Under the pieces are notes generated by a model. The model worked only from the letters and a program-made list of their open reading frames with translations, did no database searches and had not been told where the DNA came from. Shown in pieces: positions 1 through 9,062 of a stretch of 64,000 nucleotides of DNA; the first letter of the stretch is position 1; every line of letters starts with the position of its first letter. The translations under genes and the position numbers were made by a program. The DNA comes from an uncultured Ruminiclostridium sp. GTDB lineage: Bacteria; Bacillota; Clostridia; Oscillospirales; Ruminococcaceae. Location of the stretch: NCBI GenBank assembly GCA_905235805.1, contig CAJOMV010000016.1:1-64000 (forward strand). The letters are read 5' to 3'.

Positions 1-41
1 AGTTACAAAAAAGCAGGACGTAACAGACGGTACTCAGTTTA

Positions 42-108
42 GGCTCAAGCCCTTTTTAAAGGGCTTGCCGCCGGAGGCACTCGAGCGTTAGCGACCAACT
101 CGAGTGCC
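42..108. repeat. Intergenic double inverted repeat next to rmuC
   Basis: Two perfect inverted repeats lie side by side downstream of rmuC: CAAGCCCTTT/AAAGGGCTTG with a 2-nt loop (46-67), and GGCACTCGAG/CTCGAGTGCC (76-108). Read on the minus strand, the second contains CGAGTTGGTCGCTAACGCTCGAG, close to the sequence that opens the repeat at 8797. I therefore take it as a member of the window's dispersed intergenic repeat family. There is no clear U-tract, so an intrinsic terminator is possible but not shown. Nothing else is recognisable in bases 1-122. Confidence 0.6.
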
Positions 109-122
109 AGCGACTCTTAACG

Positions 123-1550
123 CTAATTGGAATCTATGATATTTTGGGCGGTTTCGAGGGAATCTGTCTCGGTAATGTTTTTGAGCACGCGGTTTATGGC
201 GTTGGAGCGTGTAGTGACGAGCTTTTCGAGGTCCTCATCGACCTGCCGCAGGTGCTTTCGGGTGGACTGGAGGGCGGTACTGAAATTACCGAACTCCTTC
301 TTTGCCGCCTCGAGCACCTTCTGAATCTCGACGCTCTTCTCTCTTATACGGAGGGTCTGGAAGCCCATACGCAGGCTGTTCAGCATAGCCGCCATAGTGG
401 AGGGACCGGTGAGGCTGACGCGGTAATTGCGCTGGAGCTCCTCCACCAGTCCGGGAGTGCTCACCGCCTCTGAGTAGAGTCCCTCGGACGACAGGAACAT
501 TATGGCGAAATCCGTTGTGTTCGGCGGGCATATATACTTATCGCGTATACTCTTCGCCTCATCTCTTATGGTGGCGGTGAGGCGCTTGCGGCGCTCTGCC
601 GCTTCATCGGAGTTCCCGCTGTTCAGCGAATCGATAAGCGCGGCGTATGTATCGGCGGGGAACTTCGAGTCTATCGGCAGGTAAACGGGCTCTTCGCCGT
701 TAGCTCCCGGGAGCTTCACCGCGAAATCCACCTTATATGCACCTGTGCCGGTGACATTTGCCTGCGTCTCGTACTGGTCCGGGGAGAGGATATCCTGCAG
801 AATGGATTCGAGCTGCACCTCACCGAAATTGCCGCGTGTCTTTACATTCGACAGCACCTTTTTCAGGTCGGTGATGTTCACCGCGACGCTCTGCATCTCA
901 CCGAGCCCGCGGGACACGTTCATGAGCTGGTCGTTGACGGTGCGGAAGGACTCGCTGATACGCTTGTCGAGGGATTCCTGGAGCTTCTCGTTCACTGTGC
1001 CGTTTATCTTGTCGAGACTGCGGCTGTTCTCCTCCCGGAGCTTGTCCATGCTGCGGTTGATGAGGTCGAGCTGGTTCTTCTGCTCATCGCGCAGTCCCTT
1101 CCCGAGCTCGGAAAGGCTGTTTGTGATAGTGTTGTTCATCGCCTCGAGACGGCTGTTGAGGGTGTCCTGCATTTTGTCGGTGACTATGCCGCGAATGCTG
1201 TCAAGGCTATCCTTGCTCTCCTTTTTCAGCTCCGCCACATCTTCGCCTATCGACTTTACGGCTGACGCGGTGGTTTCCCGCATATTCCGCTGCTCGCTCT
1301 CGAGCCTGTCGCCGAGAAGCCCCACATTCTGCTTCACGGTATCGGAGAGTGTGGAGTTCTGCCTGCCGAGCTGGTCAAGTATCCCCCTGCTGCCGCCGTC
1401 GAAATACTCCTTGAGCCGTTCTGTCTGCTCCTTCAGCTGCGACTTGTTCACCGAGCCGCTCTTTTTGTTCAGCAGCAGTACCAGCACCGTTACGAGCAGT
1501 ATGATGTTGAGCACGCAGCAGATCATTATGATGATATCGGATAATTCCAT
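123..1550 (-). CDS. rmuC: RmuC family DNA recombination protein
   Basis: 475 aa. One N-terminal membrane anchor (about residues 5-27, IIIMICCVLNIILLVTVLVL) is followed by a long coiled coil (about 35-215) and then the RmuC core, with the typical blocks GNFGEVQLESILQDIL, LPIDSKFPADTY and FLSSEGLYSEAV. RmuC proteins are predicted nuclease-related factors that limit recombination at inverted repeats; the biochemical activity is not settled. The length and the order anchor, coiled coil, core domain are normal for the family. It is the last gene of a minus-strand run with two CPBP proteases and a GlmU-like gene, 19 bases after the preceding stop. Confidence 0.93.
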   Translation of the reverse strand: MELSDIIIMICCVLNIILLVTVLVLLLNKKSGSVNKSQLKEQTERLKEYFDGGSRGILDQLGRQNSTLSDTVKQNVGLLGDRLESEQRNMRETTASAVKSIGEDVAELKKESKDSLDSIRGIVTDKMQDTLNSRLEAMNNTITNSLSELGKGLRDEQKNQLDLINRSMDKLREENSRSLDKINGTVNEKLQESLDKRISESFRTVNDQLMNVSRGLGEMQSVAVNITDLKKVLSNVKTRGNFGEVQLESILQDILSPDQYETQANVTGTGAYKVDFAVKLPGANGEEPVYLPIDSKFPADTYAALIDSLNSGNSDEAAERRKRLTATIRDEAKSIRDKYICPPNTTDFAIMFLSSEGLYSEAVSTPGLVEELQRNYRVSLTGPSTMAAMLNSLRMGFQTLRIREKSVEIQKVLEAAKKEFGNFSTALQSTRKHLRQVDEDLEKLVTTRSNAINRVLKNITETDSLETAQNIIDSN

Positions 1551-1569
1551 TTTGCAGTTCCTTTCTTTG

Positions 1570-2565
1570 TCATATATACAGCAGGAAGAACGTGAGTATG
1601 AGCGAGCACGCTATCCCGGCTATGACGAGCGGCGAGGTGAATATGACCCCGAACTGCTCCTTGTCCGTCATGAACCACGGCTCCCTGAATACGAACAGGT
1701 GCTTCTTCAGGGCGAGTATCACCGCTATCGCCCCGCCGTACAGTATCACAAGCCCGGATAAATTCGATAACATCGCCAGCGAGTCGAATATGCTGTCAAC
1801 GACCGCGTTCCCGAAGGTCTCGGGCAGATAGGAGGAAAATCCGGCGAGCGCGTTGTTGACCATGTGTATTATCACAGAGGGGATAATGGAGTCTCTGCGT
1901 ATCGCCGCCACCGCCAGCGAAAAGCCGAACAGGAAGGTGTACAGGAACTGGTCGAAGTTGAAATGTCCCAGCCCGAATATCAGCGACGATATCACAGCCG
2001 CCTGCATATCCCCGTACCTTCTCAGGGGACGCAGCAGCAGGTGGCGGTATATGAGCTCCTCGCAGATCGGTGCGACGACAACGCTGAATATCTCGAAGGT
2101 GATGAACTGCACCGTATCCTGCGATATCGAGTCGGAGAACGCCGCCTCAGGCACCGGTACATTGAACAGATCGTTCATAAAGTCGGAAACATACGCGGTG
2201 AAAAGAGCGCCTATCCTCCCGAGACAGCCGCCCGCAAAGAACAGTATTACCAGCTCGCCCGTTTCCTTCGGGTAGGGATACATACTGTTTGTCTCGCTCA
2301 GATCCCGTTTGAAAAGCAGACCGAACACAATGAAAAGCGGCAGATACGAGACGAGGGAATTCAGGAACATAGATTCCGCGTAGCCGATATCCGTCGAGGT
2401 GTCGATAGTCCCGCTTCCCGTGAAGAGCGCAAGCAGAGCCACGAACGCGAAATGCAGCAGGAACGCGAGAAAAATGTAGTTGAATATATTGAAAAGCATC
2501 ACTGCCCCGTATTTGTCGGCGGTGCTGCGGAGTGAAGCCTGCGGCGAGCCTTCGGGGTATCTCAT
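1570..2565 (-). CDS. CPBP family intramembrane metalloprotease (first copy)
   Basis: 331 aa, multi-spanning membrane protein. The CPBP (Abi/CAAX protease) motifs are present: motif 1 EExxxR in CEELIYRHLLLRPL and motif 2 FxxxH in FGLGHFNF, followed by the usual hydrophobic motif around HMVNNALAGF. Members are membrane-embedded glutamate-type proteases, some acting on prenylated proteins, others in bacteriocin immunity; the substrate here is unknown. It starts 4 bases after the stop of a second CPBP gene, so the two are probably translationally coupled paralogues. Confidence 0.88.
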   Translation of the reverse strand: MRYPEGSPQASLRSTADKYGAVMLFNIFNYIFLAFLLHFAFVALLALFTGSGTIDTSTDIGYAESMFLNSLVSYLPLFIVFGLLFKRDLSETNSMYPYPKETGELVILFFAGGCLGRIGALFTAYVSDFMNDLFNVPVPEAAFSDSISQDTVQFITFEIFSVVVAPICEELIYRHLLLRPLRRYGDMQAAVISSLIFGLGHFNFDQFLYTFLFGFSLAVAAIRRDSIIPSVIIHMVNNALAGFSSYLPETFGNAVVDSIFDSLAMLSNLSGLVILYGGAIAVILALKKHLFVFREPWFMTDKEQFGVIFTSPLVIAGIACSLILTFFLLYI

Positions 2566-2569
2566 TGCG

Positions 2570-3640
2570 TCACGCTCCTTGTATCATTGAGGCGACCAGC
2601 CCCGAGGAAATGCCGAACAGTGTGTCGATGACCATTATCAGTGTGATCACCGCCGGCACCGTCGTAAGCAGCAGCGCCGTCTTTTTCCCGTTTGTTATCT
2701 CCGGGCAGACCTTCTTCACCTTGTATTTCTTTATCTGCTTTATTTTCAGTACGGCGGATATGAAGCCGACTATCATGAAGATGAATATGCTCACCATGAA
2801 TATGCCGAATACAGCCACCCATATCATATCCTCGTCGGGAATGGTGTCGGGGTTGCCGTTCAGAATGAATTCCTGCACTCCGTTCGTGGACATCAGCAGT
2901 ATCATTATGCCGCTGACTCCGTTTACCATAGCGTGTATTATGGTAGTGGAGAATATAGACCCGGTGACGTTCGCGATATACCCGAGGCAGATACCGATGA
3001 CCATGGTATAGAAAAGCTGCTGGAAATTCGCGTGGGCTATGCCGAACATTATGCCCGTTGCGAATATGGCGAGCCCGTTGCCGTACGGCTTCAGCGCGTC
3101 CATGAGCACTCCCCGGTACACGAATTCCTCAAATACCGGAGCTATCACCACAAGCACGAAGAACATATACAGCGACGCCCATATATCTCCCTCAAGCGCG
3201 GGAGACACAGCATTGAGCCGCTTTGTCAGGTCAACGTCCCTGAAGCAGAAGAACATTATTATAAGCGTCACCACATTGACTATCGCCCCCGCGCCGTATA
3301 CGGCGGGGAAATTCCCTATCGCGCGGGTGTTGCTCTTCGGTATCCTGTAATGCACCTTCAGTCCCGTGCCGCCCTTTCCGAGCCAGCCGAACATATACGC
3401 TCCGATAATAGCCGGAGCGACCTGCAGGAACATGAACGAGATCGTGAGCTGTACGATGTACTTCGCGGTATAGGGATGATGGTCGCCTAACAGCGCCGAG
3501 ACAGCGGTTATCGTGTAAGAGCCGACATACCGCAGTATGAATACGATGAGAAAGAACACGCCCACCTTGAGGGCTGTTTTTTTGTAATCCCTTGTTACCT
3601 CCGCCGCGTCGCGGACTGCGGCTGTATTTTCTTCCGGCAT
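2570..3640 (-). CDS. CPBP family intramembrane metalloprotease (second copy)
   Basis: 356 aa with about eight predicted membrane segments. Motif 1 is FEEFVYRGVLMDAL and motif 2 FGIAHANF, followed by HAMVNGVSGI, so all expected catalytic residues are present. The short N-terminal cytoplasmic stretch is charged. It lies between the GlmU-like gene (19-base gap) and the other CPBP gene. Adjacent CPBP paralogues could work as a pair or on different substrates; the sequence does not decide this. Confidence 0.88.
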   Translation of the reverse strand: MPEENTAAVRDAAEVTRDYKKTALKVGVFFLIVFILRYVGSYTITAVSALLGDHHPYTAKYIVQLTISFMFLQVAPAIIGAYMFGWLGKGGTGLKVHYRIPKSNTRAIGNFPAVYGAGAIVNVVTLIIMFFCFRDVDLTKRLNAVSPALEGDIWASLYMFFVLVVIAPVFEEFVYRGVLMDALKPYGNGLAIFATGIMFGIAHANFQQLFYTMVIGICLGYIANVTGSIFSTTIIHAMVNGVSGIMILLMSTNGVQEFILNGNPDTIPDEDMIWVAVFGIFMVSIFIFMIVGFISAVLKIKQIKKYKVKKVCPEITNGKKTALLLTTVPAVITLIMVIDTLFGISSGLVASMIQGA

Positions 3641-3659
3641 TTCATATCTCCTTGCTTGT

Positions 3660-4868
3660 TTACGCTTTCTTTACGCGTTTCGAATTATGCTCCCAGTTCT
3701 CGATTATCTTTGTTTCGGCACGCTGATAAACGAGGCTGTCGGGCGGCACGATATCGTGCTTTGTGACGGTGGAGCCGGCGGCGGTGGCGGCGTTCTCGCC
3801 TATCTCCACGGGAGCTACGAGGTTGGTATTGCAGCCTATGAAGGCATTGTCGCCTATCTTGGTGCGGAACTTGTTCACGCCGTCATAGTTGGCGGTGACG
3901 CAGCCGCAGCCGAAATTCACTCCCTTGCCCACATCGCTGTCGCCGAGGTAGGTCAGGTGCGCCACGGCGGTATTCACGCCGATCTCCGAGTTCTTTATCT
4001 CCACGAAATCCCCTATCTTCACGCCCTCATGGAGCACCGTACCGGGACGAAGCTGTACGAAGGGACCCGCCTTGACGCGGTCTGCGATCTTCGCCTCATA
4101 CGCCTGCACGGAATTGAGGATAACGCCGTTACCCACGGTGCAATTCTCGATGATGGTATTGGGACCTATCACGCATTCCTCGCCTATGACCGTATTTCCG
4201 CGGAGTATAGTCCCCGGAAGTATGACGGTGTCTCTGCCGACCTTCACGTTCTTTTCTATGATGATGCCGTCGGTGGAGACGAATTCCACGCCCTCGTCGA
4301 GAAGCTTTCCTATCACTGCCATTTTCGCGGTGATGTTCAGGCGCAGCAGGTCGGCGCGGCTGTCGGCTGTGAGCAGTATGTTCGGGTCCTGTATGTCGAG
4401 AGCGCCTGTCTTTCCGCCGTTTGCAGCGGCTGCTGCCACTGCGTCCGCGGCACTCTCGGGAAGTGGTCTGCCGAGAGCGCGGGAGCTGAACCAGTATGCC
4501 GCGAAGCCTATGCCGGTCACATCGTTTCCGGAGAAGGTATGCTCGTTGAGCGCGGCGGCGAGGGTGTCGCAGTTCACGAAGGGGGTATTCGCGCTCATTA
4601 TGAGGACATTCCCGCAGTCGGTCAGCTCCTTCGCCTCGCTCATCTTTTTATAGAAGCGTATGCCCTCCCTCCCGGACAGGTATTCCTTCAGTATTTCCGC
4701 GCCGCTGTTTATCACTATCCCGATGTGCTCGTCGTCTATCCCGGCGCCGTTGACGCTTTCGAGCACCCAGTCGATAAGCGGTTCGCCGAGCACCTCCCAC
4801 ATCGCAAGGGGCTTTCTGGAATTTGTCTGTCTGCCGCAGTCGGCAAGTATTATTGCGCTGTAATTCAT
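3660..4868 (-). CDS. GlmU-like protein: intact acetyltransferase half, degenerate uridyltransferase half
   Basis: 402 aa against about 455 for GlmU. The C-terminal left-handed beta-helix (about 200-400) keeps the glucosamine-1-phosphate acetyltransferase signature: LRPGTVLHEGVKIG, HLTYLGDSDVG with the catalytic His, and NYDGVNKF. The N-terminal nucleotidyltransferase fold has lost its active site. The usual LAAGxGTRM...K loop reads LADCGRQTNSRKPL, the metal-binding Asp of the GDVPL block is Asn (SANTPFV), the QxxxxGTGHA block is missing, and GVNNR reads TADSR. Inference: it acetylates or binds sugar phosphates but cannot make UDP-GlcNAc. It is the first gene of its operon, divergent from secA. 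RBS is AAAGGCGAT. Confidence 0.82.
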   Translation of the reverse strand: MNYSAIILADCGRQTNSRKPLAMWEVLGEPLIDWVLESVNGAGIDDEHIGIVINSGAEILKEYLSGREGIRFYKKMSEAKELTDCGNVLIMSANTPFVNCDTLAAALNEHTFSGNDVTGIGFAAYWFSSRALGRPLPESAADAVAAAAANGGKTGALDIQDPNILLTADSRADLLRLNITAKMAVIGKLLDEGVEFVSTDGIIIEKNVKVGRDTVILPGTILRGNTVIGEECVIGPNTIIENCTVGNGVILNSVQAYEAKIADRVKAGPFVQLRPGTVLHEGVKIGDFVEIKNSEIGVNTAVAHLTYLGDSDVGKGVNFGCGCVTANYDGVNKFRTKIGDNAFIGCNTNLVAPVEIGENAATAAGSTVTKHDIVPPDSLVYQRAETKIIENWEHNSKRVKKA

Positions 4869-4923
4869 CTTTATCGCCTTTCTTTATGTACTTATCATCG
4901 TTTTTTCGGATATCGCCTGTACT

Positions 4924-4952
4924 ATTATCGCACATTTCGGAAAAATAATCAA
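4924..4952 (-). promoter_or_regulatory. Sigma-A promoter of the glmU-like/CPBP/rmuC operon
   Basis: On the minus strand TTGATT (4952-4947), a 17-base spacer and GATAAT (4929-4924), about 55 bases before the GlmU-like start codon. It is back to back with the secA promoter, with only 8 bases between the two -35 boxes. Confidence 0.65.
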
Positions 4953-4960
4953 TAGGTTTG

Positions 4961-4989
4961 TTGATTTTAATTGAAATTTGTGATATACT
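4961..4989 (+). promoter_or_regulatory. Sigma-A promoter of secA-mnmE
   Basis: TTGATT (4961-4966), 17-base spacer, TATACT (4984-4989). Transcription would begin near 4996, just ahead of the RBS TAAGGGTG and the ATG at 5019. This makes the upstream ATG at 4971 in the ORF track unlikely, because it lies inside the promoter. Confidence 0.7.
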
Positions 4990-5018
4990 TTATTTATTAT
5001 GACTGTAAGGGTGATATT

Positions 5019-7421
5019 ATGATAAAAGGATTTGAAAGAAAACCGAAGGAATTTGCGGAGAATGTGCGGAAGGCTGCGGAGAACTCGACGCTTGCGGAGC
5101 TCACGGCTAAGGCGCGGGAGGAGAAGGATCCGCTGTCCGCGTACGCGGCGGTATACCTTGCGGTGCGGGACGGGATAGGGCTCACGCCCTTCGGTTCGCA
5201 GATAATAGCGGGCGGGTACCTTGACGACGCGAACATAGCGGAGCTTGCCACGGGCGAGGGCAAGACGGTCGCTGCTGTATTTGCGGCGTATATGTCGGTG
5301 TGCAGGGGCGAGCATATCCATATCCTCACCTTCAACGACTACCTTGCCAAGCGCGACAGGGAATGGATGAAGCCCGCCTATGACCTGCTCGGGGTGAGTA
5401 CGGCGTACATCACCGAAAAGACCCCGCGCGAGGAGCGCAGAACCGCTTACAGGGCGGACGTGCTGTATTCCACCGTGAAGGAATGCGGCTTTGATTTCCT
5501 GCGGGATTTCCTTGTGTTCGATCCTGCCGAGGCTGTCGGGAACGGCTATGAGCGGGTGATCGTCGATGAGGCGGATTCACTGCTGATAGACGAGGCGAGG
5601 ATACCGCTGATAGCGGCGGGGATAATGGACATCGAGAAGGATGAGGAGCTGCCCGCCGTGTTTGAGTTCGCAAAGACTCTCGAGGAGGGCGATTACGACA
5701 CCGACGAGGGCTCGGGGAATGCGTTCCTCACCCGCTCAGGCGAGAGGAAGGCGGAGGAGCATTTCGGGATCGACAACATATATTCCGGTAAGAACAACGC
5801 CCTGCTGACGCGGCTGAACGAGTGCCTGAACGCCCTGTTCGTGTACGCGGAGGACAAGGATTATATAGTGCGGGACGGTCAGATACGCATTATCGACGCG
5901 TTCACCGGGCGCACAGCCGAGGACCGCTGCTATCCCGGCTTTTTGCAGCCCGCGATAGAGCTCAAGCACGGTCTGGACGTGTCGGAGCGCGGCGTGGTCA
6001 TGGGGAGCATACCGATACAGTTTTTCATAAGACAGTACAGCCACGTTTCGGGAATGACCGGCACCGCCATGACCGCAAGAGAGGAGTTCGACGAGCTGTA
6101 CGGGCTGGTGGTCAAGCCCGTCGAGCCGAACACCCCCTCCATACGCACCGACCTGCCCATGGCGGTGTACTACGACGAGAACAGCAAGCTGAAAGCCATA
6201 GTCCGCGAGGTGCGGGAAGCCCATGACCGTGAGCAGCCCGTCCTCATCGGCACGGCTAACATAGCGCAGTCCGAGAGGCTGTCGGCGCTTCTGACCGAGG
6301 CGGGGATAGAGCATTCCGTCCTGAACGCGAAGAACGACGAGGAAGAGGCGGAGATAATCAAGGGTGCCGGAATGCCCGGGGCGGTCACGGTCTCCACCAA
6401 TATGGCGGGACGCGGAGTTGACATAAAGCTCGGAGGCTCGGACGAGATGCGCCGCAGTGAGGCAGTCGCGGCAGGCGGTCTGTACGCCATAGGCACCTTC
6501 ATGGCGGAGAGCGCCCGCATAAACGACCAGCTCCGCGGCAGAGCCGCCCGTCAGGGCGACCCGGGGCAGAGCCGATTGTTCGTGTCGCTCGACGAGCCGA
6601 TAATGACGGTCTATAAGCTGAAAAAGCACATTCCCTCCAATAAATACCCCGAGCCGACCGAGGACGAGATAACCGAGAAGTCGGTGGTGAAGGAGGTCGC
6701 CCGCATACAGAAGATATCGCAGGGCAAGAAGCTCGACGAGCGCGTGCGCCTTCTGAAGCTGACGATGATAGGTGAGAAGCACCGCGATCAGGTCTTTGAG
6801 TCCCGTCAGAAGTACCTTACCGGCGAAAAGGCTCCCACGATATGGCAGGACGAGTTCCCGGAGCTGTATGAGAAAGCCGTGGAGAAGTACGGTGAGGAGA
6901 AGGTGGCGGAGAAGCAGCTCGAGTATGTTCTGGCGAAGATAAATATGCGTTGGAGCGCCTATCTCGAGTTCGCGACATGGTTCCGCGAGAGCATACACCT
7001 GCGCGCTATCGGAGGCGAGAACCCCGCGGACGAGTACAATATCGGCTGTGAGCAGTATTACGATGATATGGGCGGCGAGCTGATAAAGGAAATGGGCGAG
7101 GGGCTCGAGGAGCTTATCGGGAAGTCTCCCGACGGTCTGAAAATACCTCGTCCCAAGCGTATCAGCACCTACCTTCTCGAGGATACCGGCGACGAATTCG
7201 AGCGCCGCACCCTTGCGGAGTTTGTCGGTGAGACGATATTCGGCGAGATAGACGAGGAGGAGTTCGAGGAGTACTACGCCGGCGATGCCGAGCTTGAAGA
7301 AGCCGAGGACGATATGGTTCCCGAAAAGAAGAAGAAAGAAGAAAAAGACGGCGCTGAAGATGAAGAAAAGCCCGCAAAACAGGGCTTTTTCAGTAAATTA
7401 TTCGGAAAGAACAAAAAGTGA
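5019..7421 (+). CDS. secA: Divergent SecA-family preprotein translocase ATPase (accessory type)
   Basis: 800 aa from the ATG at 5019. Walker A GEGKT (about 79-83), DEAD box VDEADSLLIDEAR (about 182-194), MTGTAMTAREEF, TNMAGRGVDIKLGG and LRGRAARQGDPG give a full SecA motor. It is divergent: the near-invariant TNNEFGFDYLRDN block reads STVKECGFDFLRDF, GRxGRQGDPG reads GRAARQGDPG, and the C-terminus (FFSKLFGKNKK) lacks the Cys-rich zinc/SecB tail of housekeeping SecA. I infer an accessory translocase of SecA2 type, with the main secA elsewhere, but no accessory SecY or substrate gene is nearby. Its stop overlaps the start of mnmE, so the two are co-translated. Confidence 0.85.
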   Translation: MIKGFERKPKEFAENVRKAAENSTLAELTAKAREEKDPLSAYAAVYLAVRDGIGLTPFGSQIIAGGYLDDANIAELATGEGKTVAAVFAAYMSVCRGEHIHILTFNDYLAKRDREWMKPAYDLLGVSTAYITEKTPREERRTAYRADVLYSTVKECGFDFLRDFLVFDPAEAVGNGYERVIVDEADSLLIDEARIPLIAAGIMDIEKDEELPAVFEFAKTLEEGDYDTDEGSGNAFLTRSGERKAEEHFGIDNIYSGKNNALLTRLNECLNALFVYAEDKDYIVRDGQIRIIDAFTGRTAEDRCYPGFLQPAIELKHGLDVSERGVVMGSIPIQFFIRQYSHVSGMTGTAMTAREEFDELYGLVVKPVEPNTPSIRTDLPMAVYYDENSKLKAIVREVREAHDREQPVLIGTANIAQSERLSALLTEAGIEHSVLNAKNDEEEAEIIKGAGMPGAVTVSTNMAGRGVDIKLGGSDEMRRSEAVAAGGLYAIGTFMAESARINDQLRGRAARQGDPGQSRLFVSLDEPIMTVYKLKKHIPSNKYPEPTEDEITEKSVVKEVARIQKISQGKKLDERVRLLKLTMIGEKHRDQVFESRQKYLTGEKAPTIWQDEFPELYEKAVEKYGEEKVAEKQLEYVLAKINMRWSAYLEFATWFRESIHLRAIGGENPADEYNIGCEQYYDDMGGELIKEMGEGLEELIGKSPDGLKIPRPKRISTYLLEDTGDEFERRTLAEFVGETIFGEIDEEEFEEYYAGDAELEEAEDDMVPEKKKKEEKDGAEDEEKPAKQGFFSKLFGKNKK

Positions 7422-8782
7422 TGAATACGATAGCAGCAATAGCGACCCCTCTCGGGGCAGGCGGCGTGGCGATGATACGGGTGTCGGGTGAAGACGCGGT
7501 AAGCATAGCCGGGCGGGTATTTTTCCCGGTGAGCGGCAGGGCGGTATCGGAGATGCGCGGCTACACGGCTTGCTACGGCGAGATACGGGACGGCGGGACG
7601 CGCATAGATGACGGCGTTCTGCTGATATACCGCGCTCCGCACAGCTACACAGGCGAGGACACGGCGGAGATATCCTGTCACGGCGGCACCTACGCGGCGA
7701 AGCGGGTGCTCGCGGCGTGCTTCAATGCGGGCGCTGAACCTGCGCAGGCGGGGGAATTCACCAAGCGAGCCCTGCTGAACGGCAAGCTTTCCCTCACACA
7801 GGCGGAGGCTGTCGCGGACATTATCGCGGCGCAGAACGAGCAGTTCCTCACAGTCAGCAATTCCCAGCGCGAGGGCGCACTTTACCGCAGGATACGCGGC
7901 ATAGCCGACGAGCTTCTGTCCGTGATAACGCTGATACAGGCGTGGATAGACTACCCGGACGAAATGGAGGACGAGTTCGACGGCAACCTCGAGGCTGACA
8001 AGCTCCGCGGTGTAATCCGCGAGCTCGACGAGCTTCTCGCCAGCTACGGTGAGGGGCAGATACTCCGCGACGGCTTGCCCTGTGCGATAGTCGGCAAGCC
8101 CAACGCGGGCAAATCCACGCTCATGAACCTGCTGACAGGCACCGAGCGCAGCATAGTGACCGACATCGAGGGTACGACCCGCGACATCATCGAAGAAACG
8201 GTGACCCTCGGAGGGATAATGCTCCGGCTCGCGGACTGCGCCGGCATACGCGGCACCGACGATATCGTTGAGAGCATAGGCGTAGAGCGAATGCTGAAGA
8301 AGATAGACGAATCGGCGCTGATATTCGCGGTGTTCGATTCGAGCCGTCCCCTCTCCGAAGAGGACGAGCGGCTTATAGCGCATATCAAGAACAAGCGGGT
8401 CATTTGCATAATAAATAAGACCGATCTCCCCGAAGCCGCCGATACCGCGCGCCTTGAGAGCATTTTCCCGGACACTCTGCGAATAAGCGCGAAGGACCCC
8501 GCCGCGTCAGCGGCGATAGCCGAAGCCGCGGCACGTCTCTCGGGAATAGGCGACCTCGACCTGAACTCGGGATTTATCGCCAACGAGCGTCAGCGCCGAT
8601 GCGCAGCGGAGGCGCGTGACTTCACAGAGCAGGCGTGCTCCGCGCTCATGCAGGGCATGACCCTCGACGCGGTCGGCATTATGTGCGAGAACGCCCTCGA
8701 CCGTCTCTACGAGCTCTCCGGCGAGCAGGTCGGCGAGAACGTCATAGATCAGGTCTTTTCCCGCTTCTGCGTGGGGAAGTGA
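7421..8782 (+). CDS. mnmE: tRNA uridine-5-carboxymethylaminomethyl modification GTPase MnmE
   Basis: 453 aa from ATG 7421 (a GTG at 7418 is also possible). The N-terminal folate-binding domain begins TIAAIATPLGAGGVAMIRVSG. The G domain sits inside a helical domain: G1 GKPNAGKST, G2 TTRD, G3 DCAG, G4 NKTD. The C-terminus ends FCVGK, carrying the essential C-x-G-K motif. With MnmG it installs the carboxymethylaminomethyl group on the wobble uridine of certain tRNAs. No mnmG, jag or rnpA is adjacent, so the usual origin-side context is absent; instead it is fused in translation (TGATG) to the divergent secA. Confidence 0.95.
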   Translation: MNTIAAIATPLGAGGVAMIRVSGEDAVSIAGRVFFPVSGRAVSEMRGYTACYGEIRDGGTRIDDGVLLIYRAPHSYTGEDTAEISCHGGTYAAKRVLAACFNAGAEPAQAGEFTKRALLNGKLSLTQAEAVADIIAAQNEQFLTVSNSQREGALYRRIRGIADELLSVITLIQAWIDYPDEMEDEFDGNLEADKLRGVIRELDELLASYGEGQILRDGLPCAIVGKPNAGKSTLMNLLTGTERSIVTDIEGTTRDIIEETVTLGGIMLRLADCAGIRGTDDIVESIGVERMLKKIDESALIFAVFDSSRPLSEEDERLIAHIKNKRVICIINKTDLPEAADTARLESIFPDTLRISAKDPAASAAIAEAAARLSGIGDLDLNSGFIANERQRRCAAEARDFTEQACSALMQGMTLDAVGIMCENALDRLYELSGEQVGENVIDQVFSRFCVGK

Positions 8783-8796
8783 GGGGCGCCTGCGGG

Positions 8797-9012
8797 CGCG
8801 AGTTGGTCGCTTCGCTCGAGACTGGGGGAAAACTTTTGTGAACAAAAGTTTGTCTGTCGGTCAGCCCCTCTGGCGCCTTCGTCGCCACCTCCCCAGCGGG
8901 GAGACCACCCCAGACCCCCTTTCACGCAGCACGAGGCTGCGGTAGGCTCCCCCAAAAGCGCTGCACGACGCAGCGCAACAGAGGGAGCCGAAAAAACTTT
9001 AATTGCATTCGC
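8797..9012 (+). repeat. Composite intergenic repeat (repeat A interrupted by repeat B)
   Basis: The 280 bases between mnmE and the next gene hold one composite repeat. It opens GAGTTGGTCGCTTCGCTCGAG, continues with the left arm CTGGGGGAAAACTTTTGT and the start of the right arm ACAAAAGTTT, is broken by repeat B (8852-8905), then resumes with CCCCAGACCCCC. A third module of nested hairpins (8925-8990; CGCAGC/GCTGCG, GGCTCCC/GGGAGCC, GCGCTGC/GCAGCGC) follows, then the tail AAAAAACTTTAATTGC. Uninterrupted relatives lie at 24621 and 40887. Confidence 0.75.
8852..8905 (+). repeat. Repeat B, copy 1 (54 bp, inside repeat A)
   Basis: Begins GTCTGTCGGTCAGCCCC and ends GGGGAGAC, with short terminal inverted repeats GTCT/AGAC and an internal CTCCCC/GGGGAG hairpin. 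It matches copy 2 at 20037 almost base for base apart from C- and G-run lengths. It interrupts the right arm of a repeat A hairpin. Confidence 0.75.
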
Positions 9013-9062
9013 GCTAAGAGGTTAAATCGGTGCGTTCTAACCAAGAAAGTCGGGGTGATACA

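Noticed and set aside
745-1761. 338-aa plus-strand ORF
   Set aside because: Antisense to rmuC and the CPBP gene, Ser/Arg/Phe-rich as expected from the reverse of GC-rich coding sequence, no RBS and no known domain.
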